Assembly: GCA_021399435.1 (NCBI GenBank) | Contig: JAJTUP010000018.1 | Coordinates: 1 to 64,000, forward strand | Length of the DNA stretch: 64,000 nucleotides | Direction of reading: 5' to 3' | Origin: Diaporthe sp. PMI_573 | Taxonomy: Eukaryota > Ascomycota > Sordariomycetes > Diaporthales > Diaporthaceae | Shown: one piece after another, positions 25,178 to 34,908 of the stretch | Position numbering within the stretch: the first letter of the stretch is position 1 | Layout: the number at the start of each line of letters is the position of its first letter | Made by a program: the position numbers and the translations under genes | Notes under the pieces: generated by a model | Seen by the model: only the letters and a program-made list of their open reading frames with translations | Told to the model about the DNA's origin: nothing | Databases searched by the model: none

Positions 25178-26166
25178 TTACGAGCCCAGAAGCGAAACGG
25201 CTGGGGGCAGGAGATGTGAGACATAATAATTTGGTTCGTCGCCGCGGAAATAGATCCTGCCTTGTCGAAACTTCCTCAAGATGTTAGAGAAGGCGGGGCC
25301 TGGCTGAACTCGGCACCTCAGCCGGAGTAAGTAGATTTCAGGACTGCCGGCAAGACAGGGTTGATCAATTAGTTCAATGTAAAAGAAGTCAGCAAGTATG
25401 CGATTCGATATCAACTCTATTGAGTTATTCCCGCACTTCGTGGCATCGTATCGGATAATAGTGCTGCTCCCTTGGAAATCCTCATCTAGTTCTAAGCATG
25501 GCTGGTGATGTAAGACTTCAGTGCCATTTGCATTTTCAAGCGCGCGAAGGGGCCAAGTTAGGTGAGGGCCAAACGTAATCGAGCCCTTGTGGACCCTAGC
25601 CTTTGTTGCTCGCCGTACATGGTATGCTGCATCATCAAGAAACCACTCCTCGACAAAGAGGATCAGCACAAGGAGCAGGCCAGATGCCCCATCGCATTTC
25701 ACAATGTGAAAATAGTCCCGCAGCGGCAGTGCGGTAATGCAATTCCTGTGAAGCTCTTTGAGAAAGGCGCACATCTTGGCTATGTCGGAGCCTGTGCCCA
25801 AATATAGGATCCTATATCCGGCCGTTGGTGGCTTTACCGAGAACAGTCGGCTGTTTTCCATTTCGCACCAGGGGCATGTTGATAAGGAGTATATAGAATT
25901 TCGACATTCCACGCCACTGTTGACAACACATCAGGAGCAGAGCTGATGTTGGCAGTCGAGGGTGAAGATCGGTCGCCTGAGGAGGCAGAAAACACATGTC
26001 CCTGTTAGGTCGACGTCTGCGGCTGTCGATCCAAGTAACCTCAGACATTGGGCATGGGACGAGGCCGACTTTAACTTATTCTCTCGACTCTTGAGGATAA
26101 TACTGGTGAAGGCACTCTGTGCTTGGGATAAGAAGTCTTCCGCAACTAGCACCAGACCTGCTATCT
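25178..26166 (-). pseudogene. RING / patatin-like phospholipase relic
   Basis: From about 26166 the minus strand reads toward a RING-like finger CVFCLLRRPIF..CQHQLCS, an in-frame TGA at 25931-25933, then VVNSGVECRN and STCPWCE. The next part, VKPPTAGYRILYLGTG, matches the fungal patatin entry where LDGGGIRG is expected, followed by FLKELHRN, LRDYFHIVKCDGASGLLLVL (family GTSSGG) and a C-terminal beta-rich segment. The oxyanion loop and the GxSxG motif are both damaged, so lipase activity is lost. RING-patatin fusions are known in fungi. Stop at 25178. Its 5' end abuts the vWA relic. Confidence 0.7.
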
Positions 26167-26882
26167 AGGGCAAAGTTGCCGCCAGGAGCCTGGACAGGAT
26201 GCTCTTGGCCCACAGCAATCCCCATTGTCTGCTGTATTGTGACGATGTTGGGATATGTCTATCTGAGAGTGGCAGTATTGGCAAAAGTCGACTGGAGGTT
26301 GGCAACGGCGTGGACAAAGACAGTGCCTATCATGCCTGCATCGGGAATGAAGGCGTAGTTACCTCCTCCAAACTCTGCAATTGACTTCAGCAGTCCTGAT
26401 CTAAGGGTATATCCGAAACCGAAGGTGTGGACGGACGGCACTATACCACCCATCGCCTTGAGCGCTGGCACGTATCCTTGTTGGGGACACATGTGGTTCG
26501 GATCTCCATCCGTTAAAACCATGACAGCAGGTACACGGCCTGTATTTGCTTTGTTCTTGAAAAGCTTGATGCCATCTCGCAATCCGTGCCACAGATTTGT
26601 ACAGCTCTCGAGTCCCATGGCCTCAATCTTCTCCTTGGCTTTTTCCTTGTTTGCGTCCGTCATCTCTGTCAGTGGTTGGAGAACCTTGGATCCGTTGGAA
26701 AATGTCACGATTGCCAGTCGATCTTCCTTCGTCATCGTCGACATTATCATGCGGCATGCGTGCTTGACAAGGTCCAATACCGAGAGACCTGTGCTCTCGT
26801 TCTCGCCAGGAGCAGGGGCATTAGTACCCATGCTGCCCGACCAACCTTTGGGGCTCGGAAAGATGAGCAGTGGGGCCCGCAC
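26167..26882 (-). pseudogene. vWA-domain protein relic (fungal vWA family)
   Basis: The ORF 26259-26882 encodes a von Willebrand A fold: SGSMGTNAPAPGEN (MIDAS loop), DRLAIVTFSNGSKVLQPLTE, CTNLWHGLRDGIKLFKN, VPAVMVLTDGDPNHM and IPSVHTFGFGYTLRSGLLKS-like sequence. The MIDAS DxSxS start is altered to KGWSGSMG, so its first Asp is gone. A TAG at 26259-26261 interrupts the frame, after which TYPNIVTIQQTMGIAVG continues the family's C-terminal region before similarity ends near 26166. The N terminus upstream of MIDAS is missing. Such proteins usually carry further domains that are absent here. Confidence 0.75.
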
Positions 26883-27052
26883 GCGTCACGGGCAAGCACA
26901 CCACCGCTGTTGCATAGAGCTGCTTGGATCGAGCACGGCCTACTTGTTCAGGCATCCCAATGAACATTGCCCTGGCCGGAACTACGAGAATGACTCGTTG
27001 AAGCCCGGTGGAAGGCTACGCCCTCCCCTCTCCCTTTGTAACGGTCCAGGGC

Positions 27053-28670
27053 TCAAGGTAATCGTAAAGGGTTTTCTGAGATCTCGCCTCTAATATATGC
27101 GGTAGCAGGGTTTTCTGCAGTATACCAGTGCTCAAAGATGTGAACCAATTCCCAATCGTCGTTGCCATCGAGCTCACCCACAATTGAGGTGTCGTCTGCC
27201 TTCTTGCGGAGTTCATCCAGAAGGTTAGCCCAAGAGCCGCTCAGCAGGTAAACCTTTCCCAGATGTATGTAGGTTCGACGCGATAACTTCTGAATGTGCC
27301 CAGCCAGGTCACAATAGTGAACGGATGCTCTGTCCAGGATTATCTCCTTGAGATTTGCCCAAGGGAGCATCGCAAGTAATGGTCCAGCGTTGAGATCCTG
27401 GACTTCCTGATCTGCTTCCGGGACATTAAACCGTAAAGTCGCGGATGTAAGTTGTGTGCTATAAGAAAGAAGACCCGTAAACGCAGATAGACTTAATCGT
27501 TCATAGGATGGCTGCTTGATTTGGAAACCTTTCATAGTTATTAGGCAGTCAATATCAACGACTTCTAGATCCTTCGTTGCGTGAACGAGAGCTTGAGTCT
27601 GCTCCTTGCTTAATACGAACTCGTACTCCGTGGTCCATTGCAGGGAGATGTGAACTTGTTTTAGTCGATTACCTGCTCGGGAAATTTCGACTGGCAACTG
27701 GTAGAGAAGGTTCGCAGCTTGCTGTGGAAGTGGCGAGGCCATCGCGTCAACTAGCAAGAGCAGTTGTTTAATTTGGCGAGAAACTCGAAATGGTAAGTGG
27801 CCCAAATCGTAAGTGGCCCAAATCGTAAGTCCCACGCTCATCAATAAACAGCCCAGTTGCCCTGGGCATTCTGGCCACTGCTTTACCAACTCGTGTAGCA
27901 AAGGTGCCGGATTCTAGCAGCGCTTCTTGTTCCTTGATGAGATGGATGTAGTCTTCGTAGAACTCGCATAAGGCAATCGTGTTTTTATCCTTATATGGCC
28001 GAAGTGCCTCGGCTTGTAAGTAGTTGGTGCAGGATAGTAAGATGGGCTCGAAGAGGTCCGTATGCTGCTGAAACTGACTTGAATCCTGGTCCTGAGCCTC
28101 CTGCAACATCACAAGAACTTGACGAATAAAGTCCTTTAGGCTTCTGGCGGAGATGGGATTGCGAAGGATGACATGGAAGGCTTGTACGCCTTGAGAAATG
28201 GTAGGGTGCTGGGAGACGTCTTCGAACTGTTTCATCGATGTGTTTGTCAATAGAACATCTAGCCGGTACAGGAGATGACAAGAGCTGGCGGCACATAATT
28301 GCGTGCATGTCAGACGAAGGTTCTTGACATCATTAACACCAGAGGTGTGGTATTGAACCCCTGGCGAGTCGAAGTCGCCCCTCACATATTTAGCGACGTT
28401 TGTCCAGATTTCCAGTGGGATCTTGCGGATGTCGGTCTTCCGTATCAAAGGTCCATCATGCGCACTCAAACCCTTGCACAAGCTCTGCTGATGGCCAATC
28501 AGGATTGGGTGCGGTTCAATCTTCAGCCCCGTTGACGGATCTTCAGATTGTTGTAATTGGTTGTTGGTAATTTGTTTCATAGGCGCTGAAGTGGCCAGCT
28601 CAGTACCGGGATCCCTCATGTAGACTTGCTCTGGCAGCTTTATGCGGGCGTCGTCCATTATGCTTTTCAT
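27053..28670 (-). pseudogene. F-box protein, frameshifted by a 16-bp duplication
   Basis: ATG at 28670 opens a 300-codon ORF with an F-box-like segment IRKIPLEIWTNVAKYV near residues 80-95 and helical sequence typical of fungal F-box proteins (NLRLTCTQLCAASSCHLLY). It shifts frame near 27795-27825 and the overlapping ORF 27053-27901 continues with RVSRQIKQLLLLVDAM and a long C-terminal region ending at 27053. The cause is visible: a 16-bp unit GTAAGTGGCCCAAATC is present twice in tandem (27793-27808, 27809-27824). With no other stops, this gene looks recently broken. F-box proteins recruit substrates to SCF ligases. Confidence 0.75.
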
Positions 28671-29349
28671 AGTGATACTCGTCCGATGAAAGTGGCTCTT
28701 CGAGGTGTTAGCTACAAAGAGATCTTTGAGGGTTTCTTTATCAACCGACCCAGGCTAGGCAAGGCAGCACGTACTTACAATTCAACGAATAAAGAGCAAA
28801 ATGAAGGCTGCAATCGCTAAGGGATAGTCTCAATTTGGCGCGCTTATAATTCGGTATGACTCTAAGCACAGGTGAGAAGCTTGTTGCCGCTGTTGGACGT
28901 AATGATGAGGGAGGAAGGAGGTAGCAAGTTTAAAACTATGGTCTGCAAAAGACGAAACGATAACCTTTCTTGTAAAAATAAATACTTGAAGGATGGGCTA
29001 ACCTGGGCGAAGCCTAATTGGACCGGCCCTGGGTCCCCGAAAAAGACTGATGAAAAGGACCAAGTTGGGAAATATAACGGGAGGCAGAGACACGTGTCTT
29101 CAAGTATACGAAAACTGTGGAAAAAGGCGCCCTATTTTGACGTTGCACGAAGTTACTACTGGTGATGATTGGTCGCATCAAGATGACCCCTCATAGCGCC
29201 CACACCTTGCTGCCGGCTAAGAATGCATTTATTGGGTAATAATATCCCATGTGTAAAAGTGTTGTGAGTCATATTAAAAATCTTGGCGGGTTTATTGGAC
29301 CAGAGGTGTGGCGATGTTTGATGAAAGAAATGTTGGTACAAAAGAACAA
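28671..29349. other. No supported gene
   Basis: A plus ORF of 97 aa (28872-29165) is Lys-rich with no domain. The span between the F-box gene and the gag-like gene may hold both promoters, since the F-box gene starts here reading away. Confidence 0.35.
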
Positions 29350-30068
29350 TCATTCGCTGCCAGATTCGTAGTCCTCGCCGATTCCCTGGTCCTCATCCGC
29401 GTAACCTGCCCCTGGCGTCTCGCTCCTGTCGCTAACATCGTCTTCTTTATCTTCATCACTCCTATTAATTTTAAATCTTTGACGGCCCCGAGATGAGAGT
29501 TTGTAGCAGGCTCTGACAAAATCTGGGTATGTGGTGGGAAGCTTTAGCTGAAAGTCTAACATCTCCTCTATCGTGGTATTGCGGAGACCCTGTCGTAGAT
29601 TTAAGATCTTATCCTCATCCATCCAAGCTTTGTTTGCCGCCATCTGTTCAAAGCGTGAGAGGAAATCCGCGAATTGCTCATCTGCAGCCATTTCGGGGCC
29701 GCGAGCATTGTCCTGAGGGCCATCCTTATCATATGAGGTTACCAAATTATGACCTATATAATTTAACAAGTCCGTAGGTTTAAAAGTCCCGGTGATATCT
29801 GCCAGATCCAGGACTGGAGAGATTTGCTCTTGAATATTCAAGTCTATGTGAGAGAGTATGTAAAAAAAAACACAATTATCTCACTCATTGCGGGATTGAG
29901 CTTGTTTTTCGTGATTGCATTCTTGTCGATGTCGACTTTGGCGTCTATATATCGCCGCCAAGCATGGTAATTTTTGGAGTCAGTAAGCTTGTGAGGCTCT
30001 GGTAGTCGAGCACCTTGGACCAAGAGATACCTCGATGACTCTTGATTAACGTGGTCGATCTGGGTCAC
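29350..30068 (-). pseudogene. Gag-like stand-alone gene, frameshifted in an A9 run
   Basis: Two adjoining minus ORFs align with successive parts of the gag-like protein at 31681-32460. The first (29844-30068) has ARLPEPHKLTDSKNYHAWRR and the second (29350-29841) has DLADITGTFKPTDLLNYI, FADFLSRFEQMAANKAWMDE and PTTYPDFVRACYKLSS. They are joined through an A9 homopolymer at 29862-29870 that puts the reading out of frame. The protein ends in an acidic tail finishing SGSE, matching the SESE end of its paralogue. No protease, integrase or RT follows. Confidence 0.65.
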
Positions 30069-30903
30069 GGCGCCATATCATATGCCCTAGCCCGCAAGTA
30101 TCCTTTGTTGAAGCTTATCGTTTAGGTACAAGACTATTCTCCAAAACAAGGAGAGGACCATGCAAGAGCAGGCAGCTAACACGTGTATTCTGACCCAATT
30201 TAGGACCTGGACGAAGCCGTCATCCAAGAAGCAGCGGCTCGTGTACCCCCAGAACTTGCCGGTAGGGTGCAATTCATGGTCTACGACTTTATGAAGCAAC
30301 AGCCTTCGACTATCACAGGCGTCGACGTATTTCTGCTCCGCGCAATCCATCTACAACTGGTCTCAGTACTATTTCAAGTCGAATCAGGTGTCAACTCATA
30401 GGTGGAGGAATGACAAGCCTGTAGTGCTCTTCCATCCAAGCTCTGGGTGGGTGTGAAGGGGCTTGCTTGCAGGGCTCGGTTGGAAGTCAGTCAAATGGAG
30501 AGTTTTCACGGGGGTTACTCAGCGTCGGGAAAGCCACTATCATGCGCGTGCCCAATACCAGATCGATTACTGGGCCGATTATCCTTCTGCCTGAGGACTA
30601 TCGACGACGTGCGTCTGCCTGCGTCTGCCGGAGGGCAGGCGGGCGTCACAACAGTACAGTGAAGTGCACTGTATGCTCAGACAGAAGTAGTTTAGTTTGA
30701 ACAGGTCATGCTTGCATAGAATGAATCTGCAGGAAGCACCTTCTCGTTCTTTGAATGAGGCGGTGAGCTGCAAGTCAACAGACTACGAGTGACTTAACCT
30801 TCTCCCCTTCGCCTGTCCCTGGTGGTGTCTCGAATCAGACAAGCCATCCAAGGACTGGCCACCTTCCAGAAACGAGGCACAGGCTGGTTGAACAAATCAG
30901 ACC
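30069..30903. other. No supported gene
   Basis: Short overlapping ORFs (30087-30350 minus; 30447-30700 plus) have no domain. A separate plus frame reading GLATFQKRGTGWLNKSDLE at about 30850-30910 has coding-like composition and may be the remnant of an upstream exon. Confidence 0.35.
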
Positions 30904-31290
30904 TTGAATTTATGCAGGACGTGGTTCAACGTGCCGGCTTCCCGGGGTGCCAGTCATACGTTCAGAACCAAGCTCTGCATTGGCGTAGCAGCACGAATTG
31001 ACAATGGGATGCACCATATGAAGGCACTTATAGATTCAGGGGCAGAGGAAAACTTGATCGACCGCGGCGTAATCGGAACGCACAAGCAGCGCTATTACTT
31101 CGACAACAGCCCACAACTAGTAACTATCGACGAGCAACCGCTGCCCAGCTATGGCAGCTGCTCGATCTTCTTAAGGATCCGCGACAGCGCAGGCGTCACG
31201 CGCACGCAGCGCCACCGCTTCGTAATCACCGACCTCCCGGATAATTTTTCTCTAGCAAGGGAGCTGCTCTCTGGCCAGCACCTAACGTGA
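30904..31290 (+). CDS. Retropepsin-like aspartic protease ORF (128 aa)
   Basis: An uninterrupted ORF carrying a retroviral-type protease fold. LCIGVAARIDN is followed by the active-site motif ALIDSGAEENLID (DSG), then PQLVTIDEQPLPSYGSCSIF and HRFVITDLPDNFSLARELL, which match the flap and second half of Ty3/Gypsy-type retropepsins. The first about 25 residues look unrelated, so the true start is uncertain. It sits upstream of, and on the same strand as, the intact gag-like ORF, which is the reverse of retroelement gag-pro order. No RT or integrase is adjacent. It could be a domesticated gene or a fragment. Confidence 0.65.
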   Translation: MNLCRTWFNVPASRGASHTFRTKLCIGVAARIDNGMHHMKALIDSGAEENLIDRGVIGTHKQRYYFDNSPQLVTIDEQPLPSYGSCSIFLRIRDSAGVTRTQRHRFVITDLPDNFSLARELLSGQHLT

Positions 31291-31680
31291 TAGCCATAGC
31301 TGACCCGTGCCTCCAGAAAGAGTCCCTTGGAAGCGGCCAATGGAGTTATTACATGCTGTGTACATTAACGCAGGACTTTGTTGTATTTAGTGAGGTACTT
31401 TGCAACAACACGAAAGTACAACTACATTATTGGGTCATTTCATAAGTACTGTGTGTTCCACAACTCTCTATACTGGGGGTCTTTAACGGTAGTTGATGTA
31501 CTTTACTCTAAGCTGGCTATCAATCTACTCCCACCGATACAGCGTTGTGTTCATAGTACATACGTGTTCCTTCTTCCCAGGTTCAGTCTGGGTTATTGAG
31601 TATAAGTAGGGCTAGATCCAAGACCATCTATAGTTCTACTCGCCTTCTATCAAACACAACTCCCCGGTCAATCAAATACA

Positions 31681-32460
31681 ATGGCGCCCGCCGGATGGCA
31701 AGAACCAATCACTGCACTGAAGAGACAAATTCTCGAACTGAAGGACATCATCGATGAGGTCCTGATGGCACCATCTTCGGGTATAGCCCTCCCCGAGCCT
31801 GATAAGCTCGACGATATCGCGGATTACGACATATGGATACCGTACTTAAATGCTAAGCTTGAGCTTGACAAGGCAGCATATACTTCAGACGAAAAGGACC
31901 TGTCGCGGGAGAAGATCATTTTCTTCTACGTCTATGCGCAACTCGGACCAAAATTAAGAGCTCAAGTGCTAAATACATTGAATATAGCCGGTTTCACCAA
32001 TACATATGATCACCAACAACTCTTAAACCATTTGAAAAAGTTGCGGGCGGGGCTGAACAAAAACCAGGAATCACCAAACCCTAGCTTTGAACTGGAGATG
32101 GGTGCAAATGAGTCATTTGTGGATTATTTTTCCAAAGTCCAGAAATTGCTTTCTCAGGGCGAAGCGGCAAGCTGGGATGATCAAGAAAAGATGAAATACC
32201 TCGAACGTGGCCTTCAGGCAAGCGCAATTGGACAGCTGTTGAAGGTTCAGCTTGAACCTCCCAACACATACTCAGGAATGGTTAGCGCCTGCCTCCGGCT
32301 GGATTCGATATCCCGGGACGCGTCGATTGGCAAATTGGGCAGGTCAGAGCCTGATGGTATAAGTGAAGAGATACTGTCAGAAGATGAAGATGACCAGAGT
32401 GTGCCTGACGAGGCACAAGACCAGCACCAAGAGAAAGTCAGGGACTCCGAGAGTGAATGA
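31681..32460 (+). CDS. Gag-like protein, stand-alone (259 aa)
   Basis: An intact ORF from ATG at 31681 (MAPAGWQEPITALKRQILEL). It has an N-terminal helix, then ALPEPDKLDDIADYDIW, REKIIFFYVYAQLGPKL, ANESFVDYFSKVQKLLSQGE and NTYSGMVSACLRLDS, the layout of LTR-retrotransposon Gag (capsid-like) proteins. No zinc knuckle is present. It ends in an acidic tail (EDEDDQSVPDEAQDQ, SESE). A TATA-less AT-rich leader precedes it. A diverged paralogue lies at 29350-30068 on the other strand. No pol follows, and neighbours show no LTR pair. Confidence 0.7.
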   Translation: MAPAGWQEPITALKRQILELKDIIDEVLMAPSSGIALPEPDKLDDIADYDIWIPYLNAKLELDKAAYTSDEKDLSREKIIFFYVYAQLGPKLRAQVLNTLNIAGFTNTYDHQQLLNHLKKLRAGLNKNQESPNPSFELEMGANESFVDYFSKVQKLLSQGEAASWDDQEKMKYLERGLQASAIGQLLKVQLEPPNTYSGMVSACLRLDSISRDASIGKLGRSEPDGISEEILSEDEDDQSVPDEAQDQHQEKVRDSESE

Positions 32461-32849
32461 TATTGGTGGATCAAGCGGGACCTTACTCGTTGTCGCTCCT
32501 TACGAATTTGAATCAAGATCTTTTTAATGCTTTCTTCTGGTATTCATGTTTATCACCCGCGATATTGGACTAAACGGATCTTCTGTCTGAGAAGAGTTTA
32601 AGGCTACTTAAGGAGAACCCTAATTTCTTCTCATCGTCCGTTCAATCGTTTTTTCTAGGATCGTCCTCCGTCACTAACGAGCAGGGTCACCCTAGTGTCC
32701 TAAGGGACGGTTCTGGACTTCCTTCCGCGCCTGAACGCCAGAACAGGCTACCATGAGGCAGAATCAGTATCGCAAGTCCGACAGGAAACCCGGAGAGACC
32801 AGCTGTATACTGCGCCGCGATGTGATAATTACGGCTTCGCCACCCACAT
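32461..32849. other. No supported gene
   Basis: Probably 3' flank of the gag-like ORF plus eroded 5' part of the next relic. No start or domain recognised. Confidence 0.35.
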
Positions 32850-33533
32850 TGTCACCGCCAAATCAAGGCAGCAACCTTGGAATACGAGGCGATCGTGCCA
32901 TTTGTGCATATACGCTGTGACTAACAAGGCTTTATGGACAGAAGTGTGCGTGAGTACGTCTTCGCACACTTTGCATGGACCTTGATACAGTTGGTAAAAC
33001 CGTTTGTCACCTCCTCAATCTCGCGGGCTGTTGTACATGTTTAGAAGGAACAGGGGAAGGCACCACAGTGGCTGGTTGAAGAACTGCAGGGTGATCAGCT
33101 TAACGATCTTTACGGGGGCGGGGGTCTTAGGAGCGCCAGCCCCAAGAAGAGGAAGCAGAGCAGTACCCGCGAGGAGCACGGCCCTCAGAATAGGACGGAC
33201 ATGATTTACGAGCGAATTAAGGCCGAACAGGTATTGATTGATTGGGACCGAAGTGAGATCAACAGGTTATACGAGCAGATCAGGGCCGAAGCAGCCATCA
33301 AGAAGAGAGGGGGTTCAGACATCGAAGAGGACATATACGATGATTGGGAGTGCCGCGGGAGACCATGTAAGCGTCGCAACTGGCATGCCCATGAGGATGA
33401 TGCGAGTACGGTTAGCGACTGTACTGAAGCCAGTCCGTGCAACAAGTCCTTCTCGACAGAGCAGAGAGCGATCTGGATTGACCCACTGCGGAAGGGAATG
33501 GGCATCACACAATGTCAGCCACATCCTAATTGA
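32850..33533 (+). pseudogene. C-terminal relic of a fungal HNH-nuclease-type protein
   Basis: One frame runs from about 32850 to TGA 33531-33533 with two stops (TAA 32922-32924, TAG 33042-33044). It reads GFMDRSVREYVFAHFAWTLI, then KEQGKAPQWLVEELQGDQLN, GGGGLRSASPKKRKQSS, and INRLYEQIRAEAAIKKRGG. I associate this layout (FAxFAWT, a Gly-rich and SPKKRK patch, the RLYEQIRxEAAIKxRGG helix) with C termini of fungal HNH-endonuclease-domain proteins. The HNH motif itself is not found upstream, so the assignment is from remembered family layout. Confidence 0.45.
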
Positions 33534-33726
33534 TATGTGCAGGATGTGAGAGGCGCCTTAAGATATAGGTGATCAGCCGGGTGACTGAAGAGCAGCTGAT
33601 GGACAGATTACTTAATACCCGAAATGCAACAAATGTGCAATTTCCCAAAGTCATGTAACACCCTGCGCTGCATTTGATCGTAAGGATAGAACCACCTTGG
33701 GTCTTCCTGAAATTCATCAAGTTGTG

Positions 33727-34117
33727 ACATGAGGAATTTCGCTCAAAAGAAGTTGAGGTTCATGGCAGTGAGATTGGGGACGCCCACACTGCAGAGGATC
33801 ATAACCCGCCACGGAGAGGTGCGACTGGTTCACGAGGAGGCCGCGGTGGAAGAAAGCGCGCCCAGCAAGAAAATGCTGAAGGCTGCCCCGCCTGCGAGAT
33901 GCCTCACGCCCTTGCACAATGCTTTTATGTCTTTCCGGAAAAAGCCTACCCTGGTTTTAAAACTAGGGAACACGTGAAAAGACGTGTCAAAGAAGCTCTT
34001 AAAAACAATGCTGATCTTCAAGCACAGGTCCGAGCCCTCAAGGGTCCCAGATTGAAATCCAAGTCCAAAACCCCTTGTCCGACAAAAGAAGAAGCCGCCG
34101 AGGAAGTCGAAAATTGA
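33727..34117 (+). pseudogene. Retrotransposon Gag C-terminal fragment with zinc knuckle
   Basis: The frame entering at 33727 reads GSRGGRGGRKRAQQENAEG, then a CCHC-type knuckle CPACEMPHALAQC, then YVFPEKAYPGFKTREH and a Lys-rich helical tail ending at TGA 34115-34117. This is the usual C-terminal end of Copia-type Gag in fungi (CPxC..H....C followed by FPEKAPxGF). No upstream Gag or downstream protease is joined to it. No internal stop in about 130 codons. Confidence 0.6.
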
Positions 34118-34375
34118 CTCCCGGGGTATTGTGTTGCTAGTATAGAGGCTAGGGGAGCTTTTGCCATAAACGCAAAAGAATACCCTCTTCGACACTCGGT
34201 GATACTTGACCCAGCGAGTACGATCTCGATCACAAACAACAGCGAAAGACTGTTCAACACAAGACCAGCCACACACGACGACTATCTGTGGGCTGGAGAC
34301 AGACAATTGCCAGTGCTTGCGTACGGAACAATGCCGATCTGCACTGGACCGACCTGCTGACAACACTTGTCTCTC

Positions 34376-34441
34376 TGTTCTGTTGTGGAACTGGAAGTAA
34401 GACTCACGGTCACATTTGATTTCTAGTCTTTCTGAAGTCAT
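34376..34441 (-). pseudogene. BIR-gene 5' fragment
   Basis: From ATG at 34441 the minus strand reads SERLEIKCDRESYFQFHN, nearly the same as the first 20 residues of the BIR protein at 52121-52588 (PERLEIKGDLKSYFQYHN). Similarity ends at about 34376, before any zinc ligand. Bases upstream of the ATG also resemble those upstream of the intact copy, so this is a truncated paralogue of the same locus. Confidence 0.65.
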
Positions 34442-34908
34442 ATCTGATCTCTGACAGGGAGTAGCAAATATGTTGTCTTGCTGTGAAAGGCGAAATGGGT
34501 AAGGCTGTGCACACTGGCGATAGACCCTGAAGACAAGGGTGTTGGCTTTGTTTGCGGTTGAAGATGCTGTGGCCTGCGAACTCCTAAACAACGCCTGCAA
34601 ATTTAGCAAGGACTACCATATGCAAATCCTCGGTCGTTTGATTATGTACTATGATCCCCCACATGATAGTCAACCCAGCATCCTGGCCTGCAGTATCTTG
34701 AAAGCGACGCATACTGCGGCCCCTAGCCAAATGCGCAGCTTCCAAGTATCAAGTGGGTGCTGCTTATCTCTCGGTGCTGATCACATTTCCCCGCAGGAAA
34801 ATGTTCTGCCCTCAGCGCGACGGGCCCACATATAAATTAGCCCCTGTGTCTATCAGGTTTTCCATTCCAACAGTCATTAGCCACAGAACAACTTCTACAG
34901 GTTTCATT

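Noticed and set aside
26425..27093. 222-aa plus-strand ORF
   Set aside because: Antisense to the vWA coding sequence, which has clear domain motifs.
33830..34609. 259-aa minus-strand ORF
   Set aside because: Only its first codons after 34441 match the BIR protein; the rest is antisense to the gag zinc-knuckle relic and has no domain.
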